Shown one piece after another: positions 8,584 to 17,785 of a stretch of DNA of 38,031 nt. Under the pieces are notes generated by a model. That model saw only the letters and a list, made by a program, of their open reading frames with translations, was not told where the DNA came from and made no database searches. A program made the translations under genes and the position numbers. Position 1 is the first letter of the stretch; each line of letters starts with the position of its first letter. This stretch comes from CAVXAE01 sp044225565 (GTDB taxonomy: Bacteria > Pseudomonadota > Gammaproteobacteria > Steroidobacterales > Steroidobacteraceae): the NCBI GenBank assembly GCA_044225565.1, contig JBGAIL010000023.1, positions 1-38,031 of the forward strand, given 5' to 3'.

Positions 8584-10407
8584 TCAGCCGCTGGCCCTGC
8601 GGCGGATGACGGCCGAGTCCACCTGCGTGTGGCCGGAGTCGAACCACTTGATGCGCTCGCCCTCCAGGACGATGAGGAAGGCGGTCGGCTCGGCATAGGC
8701 CCACCGGCGCCACTGGCGGTTCCAGCGCTTGCCGTCCACCCACCAACGGCCTTCGTCGCAGTCCTCGTTCGAGTAGCCGGCGCGACCGACCATGCGGCCG
8801 TCCTCCAGCAACTCGATGGTGCACGGGTCGCCGTACACGGTGCGGCACAGGATGGTGGCGCCGCAGAGCGCGGCCTGAAGGGCCTCGCCTTCCAGATGCT
8901 CGCCGGAGGCCTCCTCGAATCTCTCCTGCCGGCCGCTCATCAGATCGCGGATCAGCAGCGCGAGGCTCTGCACGGCCGGGCGGATGTTCTCGACGGGCAC
9001 GCCGGTGATGCCCATGCGGAAGCAGCATTGCGGATGCTCCGCGCTGGCGAAATAGTGATCCACGGGCTCGATGAGGATGCCGCGGCGGGCCGCCTCGCGC
9101 GCCAGGTAGCTCACGTCCAGCTCTTCCGGGCCGCGCACCCAGTAGGCGGTGCCGCCGCGCACCGGAGTGATGGCGATGGACTGCTGCAGGTAATGATTCA
9201 GCGCGTCGCGCAAGGCGATGCGCCGCTCGTCGAAGACCTTGCCGAGGCGCGCCATCAAGGCGTCGTAGTGGCCCAGCGAGAGGAAGAATGCCGCGGCGCG
9301 CTGATTGTTGAGGGGTGGATGCCGGATGTTGAGCCGCCGCAGCTCGCGCGCTTCGCGGATCAGCTCCGGCGCGGCCACCATGAAGCCGAGGCGCAGCCCC
9401 GGAGCGAACACTTTCGACAGCTGGCCGACGTAGATCACGCGATTGTGCCGGTCGAGGCCGCGCAGCGCGGGCTCGGGGCGCTCGTGATAGCGGGTCTCGC
9501 ACTCCAGATCGTCCTCGATGAGGATGAAGTCCTGCTCGAGCGCTTTCGCGAGCAGGCACTCGCGCCGCTCGCGCGGCATCGTCACGGCAGTGGGCACTTG
9601 GAAGCTGGGCGTCAGGTAAACCAGATCGCAGCGGTCGAGACGCTCATCGACGACCATGCCGCTGTCGTCGACGGGCTGCGGGATGACTTCCGAGCCTGCG
9701 CGCGTAAGCAGGAAGCGCATGTCGCTGCTGCCGGGCTCTTCGATGGCACAGACCGTCGTGCGGTCCACCAGCAGCTCGGTGAGCAGGTACAGCGCCTGCT
9801 CGGCCCCGAGAGTGATGAGGATCTCGTCGGCCTGGGCGGTGATGCCGCGGCGCGGCAGCACCTTGGTGCGGATCTCCTCGATGAGCATCGGGTCGTCGGC
9901 ATCCCCGCTGCCGATGGACCATTCGTTGATCTCCCGTACGCCGAGCGCGAGCTTCGAGGCTTCCCGCCACTCCGCGACGGGATAGAGCGAATGGTCGAAG
10001 CGGCCGTCGATGAATGGATACGGATACTGCTGCCAGTTGGGCAGGTCGCGGAAGCGCCGCGGCTGGGGCGGCCCGGCCTTCAAGCGCCCTCGCCATGGCG
10101 AGCGGGGCTCGTCCCCCTCCGGCGCCGTGGTGCCGGAGCCGGATACGCGGCCCTGCACGATGCGATCGTTCACGTAGACGCCGCTGCGCTCGCGACTCAC
10201 GAGATAGCCTTCCGCGATGAGCTGCTCGTAGGCGAGCACCACCGTGTTGCGCGCCACGTCTATCTGCGTGGCCAGTTGCCGGGAAGACGGCAACCGGCGT
10301 CCGGGCGTCAGCACGCCGGACAGGATGGCATCGACGATCTTCTGCCGCAGCTGGTGCTGCAGGTTCAGATCCCCTCCGCGATCGAGCTGGATGAGTGGCG
10401 CCGCCAT
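8584..10407 (-). CDS. MocR-type (GntR HTH + aminotransferase) regulator with C-terminal extension
   Basis: This 607-residue protein starts at the ATG at 10407. The winged-helix GntR domain covers about residues 10-80 ('GRRLPSSRQLATQIDVARNTV'). A fold-type-I aminotransferase-like domain spans about 130-490 with the PLP features intact: 'IEDDLECETRY' near 297 and the Schiff-base lysine K332 in 'GQLSKVFAPGLRLGF'. Known MocR proteins use PLP as a ligand-sensing cofactor and usually end near 460-500 residues. Here about 100 further residues (roughly 506-607) form a Trp-rich, cysteine-containing segment that I cannot assign to a family. The open frame continues upstream of 10407 without domain content. 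It lies divergent from the efflux operon and upstream of the nitrilase, so either could be its target. Confidence 0.88.
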   Translation of the reverse strand: MAAPLIQLDRGGDLNLQHQLRQKIVDAILSGVLTPGRRLPSSRQLATQIDVARNTVVLAYEQLIAEGYLVSRERSGVYVNDRIVQGRVSGSGTTAPEGDEPRSPWRGRLKAGPPQPRRFRDLPNWQQYPYPFIDGRFDHSLYPVAEWREASKLALGVREINEWSIGSGDADDPMLIEEIRTKVLPRRGITAQADEILITLGAEQALYLLTELLVDRTTVCAIEEPGSSDMRFLLTRAGSEVIPQPVDDSGMVVDERLDRCDLVYLTPSFQVPTAVTMPRERRECLLAKALEQDFILIEDDLECETRYHERPEPALRGLDRHNRVIYVGQLSKVFAPGLRLGFMVAAPELIREARELRRLNIRHPPLNNQRAAAFFLSLGHYDALMARLGKVFDERRIALRDALNHYLQQSIAITPVRGGTAYWVRGPEELDVSYLAREAARRGILIEPVDHYFASAEHPQCCFRMGITGVPVENIRPAVQSLALLIRDLMSGRQERFEEASGEHLEGEALQAALCGATILCRTVYGDPCTIELLEDGRMVGRAGYSNEDCDEGRWWVDGKRWNRQWRRWAYAEPTAFLIVLEGERIKWFDSGHTQVDSAVIRRRASG

Positions 10408-10420
10408 CGCGGCGGAATTT

Positions 10421-10452
10421 AGCAGGCTTCCGGGGAGGTGCCTAAGCCTGCT
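10421..10452. repeat. 9-bp perfect inverted repeat in front of the MocR-type gene
   Basis: AGCAGGCTT at 10421-10429 is mirrored exactly by AAGCCTGCT at 10444-10452 with a 14-bp spacer. It sits 13 bp upstream of the regulator's ATG, inside the 194-bp divergent region shared with the efflux operon. It could be an autoregulatory operator or an mRNA leader hairpin. No T-run follows, so a terminator is unlikely. No good Shine-Dalgarno site is visible for the regulator between the repeat and its ATG. Confidence 0.45.
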
Positions 10453-10601
10453 CCGGCTGCGAGCGGCGCAGTCCATCTCCCCAATGGGATAGGCACTCGC
10501 CCCCCGCCGGAAGCGCCGTCGCTCCATCTCCCTGCGCATGTTCGGCGCCGGCCGCGGAACCCAGAATGGCGGCCATATCCGATCCGCCCAGGGAGGCTCC
10601 G

Positions 10602-11762
10602 ATGAACCGCATCGCACTGTCCGTTCTTTCTCTCGCCGTTGCTTCGATTCTCGCGGGATGTGCGCGCAACGAGGCGGCGCCGGCGCCGCAGCTGGCCCAG
10701 GTTTCCGTCGCGCAGGTGCTCGAGCGCGAAGTGTCGGACTGGAACGAGTTCACCGGCCGGGTCGAGGCCGTCGAGAGCGTGGAGATCCGCGCGCGCGTCA
10801 CGGGCTATCTGGAGAAGGTGCACTTCACCGAAGGCAGCGAAGTGCGCCGGGGCGACCTGCTCTTCACCATAGACGCGCGACCCTACCAGGCCGAGCTCGG
10901 CAAGGCCGAGGCAGACCTCGCCCGCGCGCAGGCCCGCGTCGAGCTCGCCCACAACGAGGTGACTCGCGGCGAGAAGCTGTTCGCCGCCCGTGCGCTCTCG
11001 CAGGAGGAGCAGGACCAGCGCGTCAATGCCGTCCGCGAGGCGGAAGCCAGCGTTCGTGCCGCGCAGGCCGCGGTGGATACCGCCCGGCTCAACGTAGGCT
11101 ACACGCGCATCACGTCGCCGATCTCGGGAAGAGTGAGCAAGGCAACGGTGACGTTGGGCAATCTCATCTCCGGCGGCGCGGCATCGACGCCGCTCACTTC
11201 AGTCGTCTCCGTGAACCCCATCTACGTCGCTTTCGAAGGCGACGAGCGGACCTATCTGCGCAACGCCGAGCTCGCCCAGCGAAATGAGTCCGCCACGCCG
11301 CAGAATCCCGTACTGGTCGGTCTCGCGGACGAGAACGGCTACCCGCACCAGGGGCGCCTCGTGTTCCTCGACAACCAGCTCGACCCTTCCACGGGGACGA
11401 TCCACGCGCGCGCCCTGCTCGACAACGCCGAAGGTCGCTTCACCCCCGGCCTGTTCGCCCGCGTGAAGCTGATGGGCGGTGCCCGCCATCGCGCGCTGCT
11501 CATCGACGATCGCGCGGTCGGCACGGACCAGAGCCAGAAGTTCGTCTACGTGCTCGACGCAAACAACACCGTGAACTATCGCGCCGTGCAACTCGGCAAG
11601 AGCGTCGACGGCCTGCGCATCGTCACCGGCGGCCTGCGCCGCGGCGAGACGATCGTGGTCAACGGTGTCCAGCGCGTCTTCCCGGGTGTCACCGTGGCGC
11701 CGCAGCGGGTCGCGATGGCGCGGCACGAGACGCCAACGCGCGTCGCCAGCATTGCCTACTGA
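10602..11762 (+). CDS. RND efflux periplasmic adaptor (MexE/AcrA-like lipoprotein)
   Basis: This 386-residue membrane-fusion protein links the inner-membrane pump to the outer-membrane channel. The signal peptide ends in a lipobox 'LAGC' (Cys20), so it is a lipoprotein. The order is hallmark: a first half lipoyl motif ('VEIRARVTGYLEKVHFTEGSEVRRGDLLFTID' region), an alpha-helical coiled-coil hairpin (about residues 95-165), a second lipoyl half ('YTRITSPISGRVSKA'), and then beta-barrel and membrane-proximal domains. I chose the ATG at 10602 because GGGAGG lies 5 bases upstream. It is the first gene of an efflux operon, with the pump gene 45 bp downstream. Regulation could come from the divergent MocR-type protein or from the kinase/regulator pair downstream. 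Confidence 0.94.
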   Translation: MNRIALSVLSLAVASILAGCARNEAAPAPQLAQVSVAQVLEREVSDWNEFTGRVEAVESVEIRARVTGYLEKVHFTEGSEVRRGDLLFTIDARPYQAELGKAEADLARAQARVELAHNEVTRGEKLFAARALSQEEQDQRVNAVREAEASVRAAQAAVDTARLNVGYTRITSPISGRVSKATVTLGNLISGGAASTPLTSVVSVNPIYVAFEGDERTYLRNAELAQRNESATPQNPVLVGLADENGYPHQGRLVFLDNQLDPSTGTIHARALLDNAEGRFTPGLFARVKLMGGARHRALLIDDRAVGTDQSQKFVYVLDANNTVNYRAVQLGKSVDGLRIVTGGLRRGETIVVNGVQRVFPGVTVAPQRVAMARHETPTRVASIAY

Positions 11763-11807
11763 CCGGAGCCCGGTCCCCGCCGCCACCGAACACGTCAGGG
11801 AGCTCAC

Positions 11808-14800
11808 ATGAACCTCAGCCGCTACTTCGTCGACCGCCCCATCCTCGCGGGCGTGCTCTCGACGTTGATCTTCGTCGGCGGCCTCATCGGCCTCGGATGG
11901 CTGCCCGTCTCGGAGTATCCCGAGGTCGTGCCGCCTTCCGTGGTGGTTCGCGCTCAATATCCGGGCGCGAATCCGCTGGCCATCGCGGAGACCGTGGCGT
12001 CGCCGCTCGAAGAGCAGATCAACGGCGTCGAAGGCATGCTCTACATGGATTCGCAGGCGACGGCCGACGGCGTGATGACGCTCACCGTCACCTTCAAGCT
12101 CGGCGTCGATCCGGACCAGGCGACGCAGCTGGTGCAGAACCGCGTCAACCAGGCCCTTCCGCGGCTTCCCGAGATCGTGCGCCGCTACGGCGTGACCACG
12201 GTGAAGAGCTCGCCGAACCTCACGATGGTCGTGCACCTGCTGTCGCCGAACGACCGCTACGACATGACTTACCTGCGCAACTACGCAGCCCTCAACGTGA
12301 AGGATCGCCTTGCGAGGATCGAAGGCGTCGGCGAGGTGCGGCTCTTCGGTGCAGGCGACTACGCGATGCGAGTCTGGCTCGATCCGCAGAAAGTCGCGCA
12401 GCGCGGCCTCACGGCGCGGGACGTGGTGAATGCCATCAGCGAGCAGAACGTGGACGTCGCCGCCGGCGTGGTCGGCGGCTCGCCTTCGCCGAACGGCCTG
12501 GACTACCAGCTCTCCGTCAATGCACAGGGTCGCCTGGCTTCCGAGGAGGAATTCGGCGACATCATCGTGCGCACTTCCACCGACGGGGCGGTCACGCGGC
12601 TGCGCGACCTCGGCCGCATCGAGCTCGGCGCGAGCGAGTACGCGCTGCGCTCCCTGCTGGACAACAAGCAGGCGGCGGCGATCCCGATCTTCCAGGCGCC
12701 GGGCTCCAACGCGCTGTACATCTCCGAGCAGGTTCGCAAGGCGATGGCGGAGCTGAAGGAGAACATGCCGGAAGGCGTGGACTACCGCATCGTCTACGAC
12801 CCCACGCAGTTCGTGCGGGCATCGATCAAGGCCGTGATCACCACCCTGCTCGAAGCCATCGCGCTCGTGGTGCTCGTGGTCATCCTGTTCCTGCAGACCT
12901 GGCGTGCGTCGCTGATTCCGCTGCTCGCCGTGCCGGTCTCCATCGTCGGCACCCTCGGCGTGATGCTGCTCATGGGCTTCTCCATCAACGCGCTGAGCCT
13001 CTTCGGCCTGGTGCTGGCCATCGGCATCGTGGTGGACGACGCCATCGTGGTCGTGGAGAACGTGGAAAGGAACATCGAGCGCGGGCTCTCCGCGCGCGAA
13101 GCCACTTACCAGGCCATGCGCGAGGTGTCCGGGCCCATCATCGCCATCGCGCTCACGCTGGTCGCGGTCTTCGCACCGCTCGCCTTCATCAGCGGCCTCA
13201 CGGGCCAGTTCTACAAGCAGTTCGCGGCGACCATCGCCATCTCGACGGTGATCTCGGCGTTCAACTCGCTCACGCTGTCACCCGCCCTCGCTGCCATCCT
13301 GCTGCGGGGACACGACGCGCCGAAGGATCGCGTCCAGCAGGCGCTGGATCGCGCCTTCGGCTGGTTCTTCGCGCGCTTCAATGCATTCTTCCATCGCGGC
13401 TCGCACGCTTACGAGAACGGCGTCCGCAGGACGCTCGCGCACAAAGGGCCGGCTTTCGCCCTGTATGCGGGGCTGCTTGCCGCCACGTACGGCCTCTTCC
13501 AGCTCGTGCCAGGCGGCTTCATCCCCTCGCAGGACAAGCAGTATCTCGTGAGCTTCGCGCAGCTGCCGGACGGCGCCACGCTCGATCGCACCGAGAGCGT
13601 CATCAAGCAGATGGGCGACATCGCGCTCGCGCATCCCGGCGTGGAGAGCGCCGTCGCCTTCCCCGGCCTGTCCATCAACGGCTTCACGAATTCGCCGAAT
13701 GCCGGCATCGTCTTCGTGACGCTGAAGCCCTTCGCAGAGCGCCACGGCGAGGAGCTTTCCGGTGCGGCGATCGCGCATCAGCTGAACGGCCGCTTCGCCG
13801 CCATCCAGGAAGCGTTCGTCGCCATCTTCCCGCCGCCGCCGGTGCAGGGCCTCGGCACCATCGGCGGCTTCAAGCTGGAGCTGCAGGACCGGGGCTCGCT
13901 CGGCCCCGAGCGGCTCAACGAAGCGCTGCAGGCCTTCCTCGCGAAGGCGCGCCAGACCCCCGAGCTCGCAGGAGTGTTCTCGGGCTATCAGATCAACGTG
14001 CCGCAGCTCAAGGCGGAAGTGGACCGCACCCGCGCCAAGCAGCTCGGCGTGCCCGTCACGGACGTGTTCGACACGATGCAGATCTACCTCGGCTCGATGT
14101 ACGTGAACGACTTCAACAAGTTCGGCCGCACGTACCGCGTGCAGGTGCAGGCGGATGCGCCTTTCCGCTCGCGTGCCGAAGACGTGGGCCTCTTCAAGAC
14201 GCGCAATGCGAACGGCGACATGGTGCCGCTCTCCTCGGTGATGCAGCTCGAGCAGAGTTACGGCTTCGACCGCGCGATGCGCTACAACGCGTTCCCGGCG
14301 GCCGACGTGAACGGTGGTCCCGCGCCCGGCTTCAGCTCCGGCCAGGCGCGGGCCGCCATCGAACGCGTCGCCGCCGAGACGTTGCCCAAGGGCGCGGGCT
14401 TCGAATGGACGGAGCTCACGTACCAGGAGCAGATCGCGGGCAACACGATGCTCTGGATCCTGCCGCTCTCGGTCTTCCTCGTGTTCCTGGTGCTTGCCGC
14501 CCAGTACGAGAGCCTGACGCTGCCGCTCGCCATCATCCTCATCGTACCGATGGGCGTGCTGTCGGCGCTGGCGGGAGTGTGGCTCACGGGCGGGGACAAC
14601 AACGTGTTCACGCAGATCGGGTTCATCGTGCTCGTCGGGCTCGCGTGCAAGAACGCCATCCTCATCGTGGAGTTCGCGCAGGAGCTGGAAAAGCAGGGCC
14701 GCTCTGTCGTGGACGCGGCGATCGAGGCGGCCCGCTTGCGGTTGCGCCCGATCCTGATGACGTCCATCGCGTTCATCGCTGGAGTCGTGCCCCTGGTGCT

Positions 14801-15002
14801 CTCGACCGGCGCAGGCGCAGAGATGCGGCATGCGATGGGCGTTGCGGTGTTCGCAGGCATGATCGGCGTGACCGCCTTCGGCCTGCTGCTGACACCGGTG
14901 TTCTACGTGCTGATCAGAATGCTCGCCGAGCGGCTGCGCTCCGGGACCTCGAGGCCCGCGCAGCTGCCGTCGCCCGCCGATGCGGAGACCTCCCATGCGT
15001 AA
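11808..15002 (+). CDS. RND multidrug efflux transporter, MexF/OqxB-like (HAE1)
   Basis: This 1064-residue proton-driven pump is the usual length for the hydrophobe/amphiphile efflux family. The N-terminus ('FVDRPILAGVLSTLIF', 'LPVSEYPEVVPPSVVVRAQYPGA') is closest in memory to MexF. The proton-relay residues are present: adjacent Asp410-Asp411 in 'AIGIVVDDAIVVVENVERN' (TM4) and Lys948 in 'LACKNAILIVEFAQ' (TM10). Twelve transmembrane segments and two large periplasmic loops are visible. AGGGAG precedes the ATG by 7 bases. The 3' end overlaps the outer-membrane channel gene by 8 bp, so the tripartite pump is one transcriptional unit. The substrates are not predictable, although MexF relatives export phenicols, quinolones and aromatic metabolites. 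Confidence 0.96.
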   Translation: MNLSRYFVDRPILAGVLSTLIFVGGLIGLGWLPVSEYPEVVPPSVVVRAQYPGANPLAIAETVASPLEEQINGVEGMLYMDSQATADGVMTLTVTFKLGVDPDQATQLVQNRVNQALPRLPEIVRRYGVTTVKSSPNLTMVVHLLSPNDRYDMTYLRNYAALNVKDRLARIEGVGEVRLFGAGDYAMRVWLDPQKVAQRGLTARDVVNAISEQNVDVAAGVVGGSPSPNGLDYQLSVNAQGRLASEEEFGDIIVRTSTDGAVTRLRDLGRIELGASEYALRSLLDNKQAAAIPIFQAPGSNALYISEQVRKAMAELKENMPEGVDYRIVYDPTQFVRASIKAVITTLLEAIALVVLVVILFLQTWRASLIPLLAVPVSIVGTLGVMLLMGFSINALSLFGLVLAIGIVVDDAIVVVENVERNIERGLSAREATYQAMREVSGPIIAIALTLVAVFAPLAFISGLTGQFYKQFAATIAISTVISAFNSLTLSPALAAILLRGHDAPKDRVQQALDRAFGWFFARFNAFFHRGSHAYENGVRRTLAHKGPAFALYAGLLAATYGLFQLVPGGFIPSQDKQYLVSFAQLPDGATLDRTESVIKQMGDIALAHPGVESAVAFPGLSINGFTNSPNAGIVFVTLKPFAERHGEELSGAAIAHQLNGRFAAIQEAFVAIFPPPPVQGLGTIGGFKLELQDRGSLGPERLNEALQAFLAKARQTPELAGVFSGYQINVPQLKAEVDRTRAKQLGVPVTDVFDTMQIYLGSMYVNDFNKFGRTYRVQVQADAPFRSRAEDVGLFKTRNANGDMVPLSSVMQLEQSYGFDRAMRYNAFPAADVNGGPAPGFSSGQARAAIERVAAETLPKGAGFEWTELTYQEQIAGNTMLWILPLSVFLVFLVLAAQYESLTLPLAIILIVPMGVLSALAGVWLTGGDNNVFTQIGFIVLVGLACKNAILIVEFAQELEKQGRSVVDAAIEAARLRLRPILMTSIAFIAGVVPLVLSTGAGAEMRHAMGVAVFAGMIGVTAFGLLLTPVFYVLIRMLAERLRSGTSRPAQLPSPADAETSHA

Positions 15003-16422
15003 CCTTGCGATATCGGCTTTCACGGCAATGCTCGCGGCGTGCGCCGTCGGCCCGGACTACCATCCCCCCCAGTCCGAAGCGCCGGCGGCGTTCGTCGGCG
15101 GGCAGGAGGCCAGCTTCGTGCCGGACGAGGTGCAGAGCGAGTTCTGGAAGGCATTCCACGATCCGCAGCTGGACCAGCTCGTCGAGCAGGCGCTCGCCGC
15201 CAATCACGACATCCGCATCGCGGGCGCCAACCTGCAGCGCGCGCGGGCACTGCGCGGCGAGTCTCGCCTCGACCTCGGACCCACCATAACGGCGAGCGGC
15301 AGCCGGACGGAAACGAAAGCCAGCGAGCGCCAGCTCCAGGGCGCACCGGCTTCGAATCGCGAGCGGCAGTACTACGACGCAGGCTTCGATGCGGCCTGGG
15401 AGCTGGACGTCTTCGGTCGCGTGCGCCGCGGCGTCGAAGCGAGCAATGCGGAGCTCGGTGCGGCGCAAGCCAGCCTCAAAGACGTGCAGATCACGGTTTC
15501 CGCCGAAGTCGCGCGCAACTACTTCGAGCTGCGCGGCCTGCAACGCGAGCTCGCGGTCGCCCAACGCAATGCGGACAATCAGCGCACCACGCTGAACCTC
15601 ACGCACGCGCGTCTCGACGCCGGTACTGGCACGGATCTGGATACGGCACGCGCGCAGGCGCAACTCGAATCGACGCTCGCCGTCATTCCCAGCCTGCAGG
15701 CTGGCGTGAGCCGCTCCATCTTCCGGCTCGGCGTGCTCACCGGCCATACGCCCGAGGCGCTGATTGCAGAGCTCGCATTGCCTCGTGAGCTTCCGGCCCT
15801 GCCCTCGAACCTGCACATCGGAACGCCCGAAGCACTGTTGCGCCGGCGACCGGACCTCCGCGTCGCGGAGCGCGAGCTGGCTGCGGCGACGGCGCGCGTG
15901 GGCGTCTCCGTCGCCGATCTGTTCCCGAAGATCTCGTTGCTGGGCAGCTTCGGTTACGACGCCACGCAGGCCTCGGCCCTCGGAAATTCTTCGGCCGAGA
16001 CCTACGCATTCGGGCCCGTCATCTCCTGGGCCGCGCTCGACCTCGGCCGGGTCCGCCAGCGCATCAGGGGGGATCGTGCCGCTGCCGACGGCGCCCTCGC
16101 CCGATACGAGCAGGCCGTACTCCTGGCCCTCGAAGATACGGAAGCCAGCCTCACCACTTATGCCCGTTCGCGGGACCGTCAGGAACGCCTGCGAGGCGCG
16201 GCCCAGGCGTCGGCTCAGGCCGCGCGCATCGCGCAACTGCGCTTCGATGGCGGCGTGGCCAGTTTCCTCGACGTCCTGGACGCGCAGCGGACGCTGCTGG
16301 GCGCGGAAAGCGATCTGGCCCGGGGCGACACGGAAATGGCCACGGCGCTGGTCGCGGTCTACAAGGCGCTCGGCGGTGGAGTGGGCGGCGCGAGCTTGGG
16401 CGGCCCGGCGCCGCAGGGTTAG
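14995..16422 (+). CDS. RND efflux outer-membrane lipoprotein, NodT/OprN-like
   Basis: This 475-residue TolC-fold channel subunit completes the tripartite pump. The signal peptide ends in 'LAAC' (Cys16), the lipobox of the NodT branch, and 'AVGPDYHPP' follows as usual. Two repeated outer-membrane-efflux domains are visible, with helical segments such as 'LDQLVEQALAANHDIRIAGANLQRAR' and 'RRRPDLRVAERELAAATARVGVSVADLFP', and a second cycle ending in 'VASFLDVLDAQRTLLGAESDLARGD'. The start is the ATG at 14995, preceded by GGAG, rather than the in-frame ATG five codons earlier, because this places the signal peptide correctly. It overlaps the pump gene by 8 bp and ends 31 bp before the histidine kinase. 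Confidence 0.94.
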   Translation: MRNLAISAFTAMLAACAVGPDYHPPQSEAPAAFVGGQEASFVPDEVQSEFWKAFHDPQLDQLVEQALAANHDIRIAGANLQRARALRGESRLDLGPTITASGSRTETKASERQLQGAPASNRERQYYDAGFDAAWELDVFGRVRRGVEASNAELGAAQASLKDVQITVSAEVARNYFELRGLQRELAVAQRNADNQRTTLNLTHARLDAGTGTDLDTARAQAQLESTLAVIPSLQAGVSRSIFRLGVLTGHTPEALIAELALPRELPALPSNLHIGTPEALLRRRPDLRVAERELAAATARVGVSVADLFPKISLLGSFGYDATQASALGNSSAETYAFGPVISWAALDLGRVRQRIRGDRAAADGALARYEQAVLLALEDTEASLTTYARSRDRQERLRGAAQASAQAARIAQLRFDGGVASFLDVLDAQRTLLGAESDLARGDTEMATALVAVYKALGGGVGGASLGGPAPQG

Positions 16423-16453
16423 ACTGCGGGCGCCCGCAAGCGAGGTCACGGCC

Positions 16454-17785
16454 ATGTCCTGGAACGAGAGCACCGCACGAAACCTGAGCGAGTCCGAACT
16501 GCCGGAGCCGGCGGATGAGGAATCCGGTTCGAACGCCTGCACTCAGTTCGTCGAGCAGGCCGCCGCAGAGCTGGCCCAGGCCAACGAGTCGCTGCGCCGG
16601 CGCGAGAACCTGCTCATCGCCTCCGCGAAGGCGAGCCGCCAGTTGCTCGAGGCAGTGGACGTCATGGGCGCGATGCCCGATGTGCTCAAGCTCATCGGGC
16701 AGGCGGCCAAGGTGGATCGCATCGGGCTGATGATGGCGCAGACCGGACCGAAGGGTGAGCCGCTGCTGCTCGTCACCAGCGAATGGGTTGCGGAAGACGT
16801 AGTGCCGCATCTCGGGCACCCGGTGATGGGCTGTTGCGACGTGAGCGCGTACGCGGAGCAGTGCTCCCAGCTGCGCGCCGGACGCAGCGTCTGCATGAAC
16901 AAGGATCCGGACAACGGCGAGATGCTGCCCAGCCTCGAAGGCGCGGGCACGAAGACCAAGGCGATCGTGCCCGTCTTCATCGACAACGAGTACGTGGGCG
17001 TCGTGGGTTTCGACAACACCCGCCAGCGGCGCAACATCGACGCCGCGGAGCTGGCTGCGCTGGAAACGGCGGCCGGCGTCATCGGCGCTGCCTTGCACCG
17101 CGAGAAGCTCGTCGACGCCGTGCGGCGCGAACGCGAGCACGCCGCCGAAGAGCGCGTGAATGCGCTGACGGAGCGCAATCGCGTCGCGCAGGAAATCCAC
17201 GACGGCCTCGCGCAGGCCTTCACCGGAATCCTGATGCAGCTCGGCGCTGCGGAAGAACTCGAGACCACCGCGAAACAGCCGACACTCTCCGTGGTGCTCA
17301 AGCGCATCCGCGACATCGCCAAGGAAGGGTTGGCCGAAGCGCGCCGCTCGGTGCTCACCATGCGGCCCGAGCAGGCACGGCGCGGCGGATTGGTGCTCGC
17401 GCTGCGCCAGCTCGCGGACCGTTCCACCGTGCCGAACCGCATCACCTGCAGTTTCGACGGTGTCGAAGTCATCATGGGACTGCCGCCGGAGCACGAGCAC
17501 GAGCTGCTTCGCATCGCGCAGGAAGCGGTGAGCAATGCGCTGCGTCACGCGCAGCCGACTCTCGTCAGGATCTCCATGGCGGAAGAGACGGCGCACTGGG
17601 AGCTCGCGGTCTCCGACGACGGCTGCGGCATGGATGCGCACCCGGACTTCTACAGTCAGCAGGGCTTCGGGCTCAGCAACATGCGCGAGCGCGCCGGCGC
17701 AATCGGCGGCGAATGGCAGATCGCCACGGGACACGGCGAAGGCACGCGGGTGAGCGTGCGGCTGCCGAAGCGGGCATTGCAATGA
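16454..17785 (+). CDS. GAF-domain sensor histidine kinase, NarL/DesK-type (HisKA_3)
   Basis: This 443-residue kinase has no transmembrane segment, so it is probably cytoplasmic. After a helical N-terminus, a GAF sensor domain covers about residues 60-215. The HisKA_3 dimerisation motif 'AQEIHDGLAQAFTGI' carries the phospho-acceptor His249. The ATPase domain follows, with the N-box 'EAVSNALRHA' (about 357-366), G1 'DDGCGMD' (388-394) and G2 'GFGLSNM'. Inside the GAF domain are clustered cysteines at 127, 128, 137 and 147, which could serve redox or metal sensing; that is a guess from spacing. The gene overlaps its response regulator by 4 bp (ATGA) and follows the efflux operon by 31 bp, so it may control pump expression. 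Confidence 0.93.
   Translation: MSWNESTARNLSESELPEPADEESGSNACTQFVEQAAAELAQANESLRRRENLLIASAKASRQLLEAVDVMGAMPDVLKLIGQAAKVDRIGLMMAQTGPKGEPLLLVTSEWVAEDVVPHLGHPVMGCCDVSAYAEQCSQLRAGRSVCMNKDPDNGEMLPSLEGAGTKTKAIVPVFIDNEYVGVVGFDNTRQRRNIDAAELAALETAAGVIGAALHREKLVDAVRREREHAAEERVNALTERNRVAQEIHDGLAQAFTGILMQLGAAEELETTAKQPTLSVVLKRIRDIAKEGLAEARRSVLTMRPEQARRGGLVLALRQLADRSTVPNRITCSFDGVEVIMGLPPEHEHELLRIAQEAVSNALRHAQPTLVRISMAEETAHWELAVSDDGCGMDAHPDFYSQQGFGLSNMRERAGAIGGEWQIATGHGEGTRVSVRLPKRALQ

Noticed and set aside
13278..15023. 581-codon minus-strand frame opposite the RND pump
   Set aside because: Its composition is typical of an antisense shadow (His/Arg/Gln-rich, no motifs), while the plus strand has a complete pump with catalytic residues.
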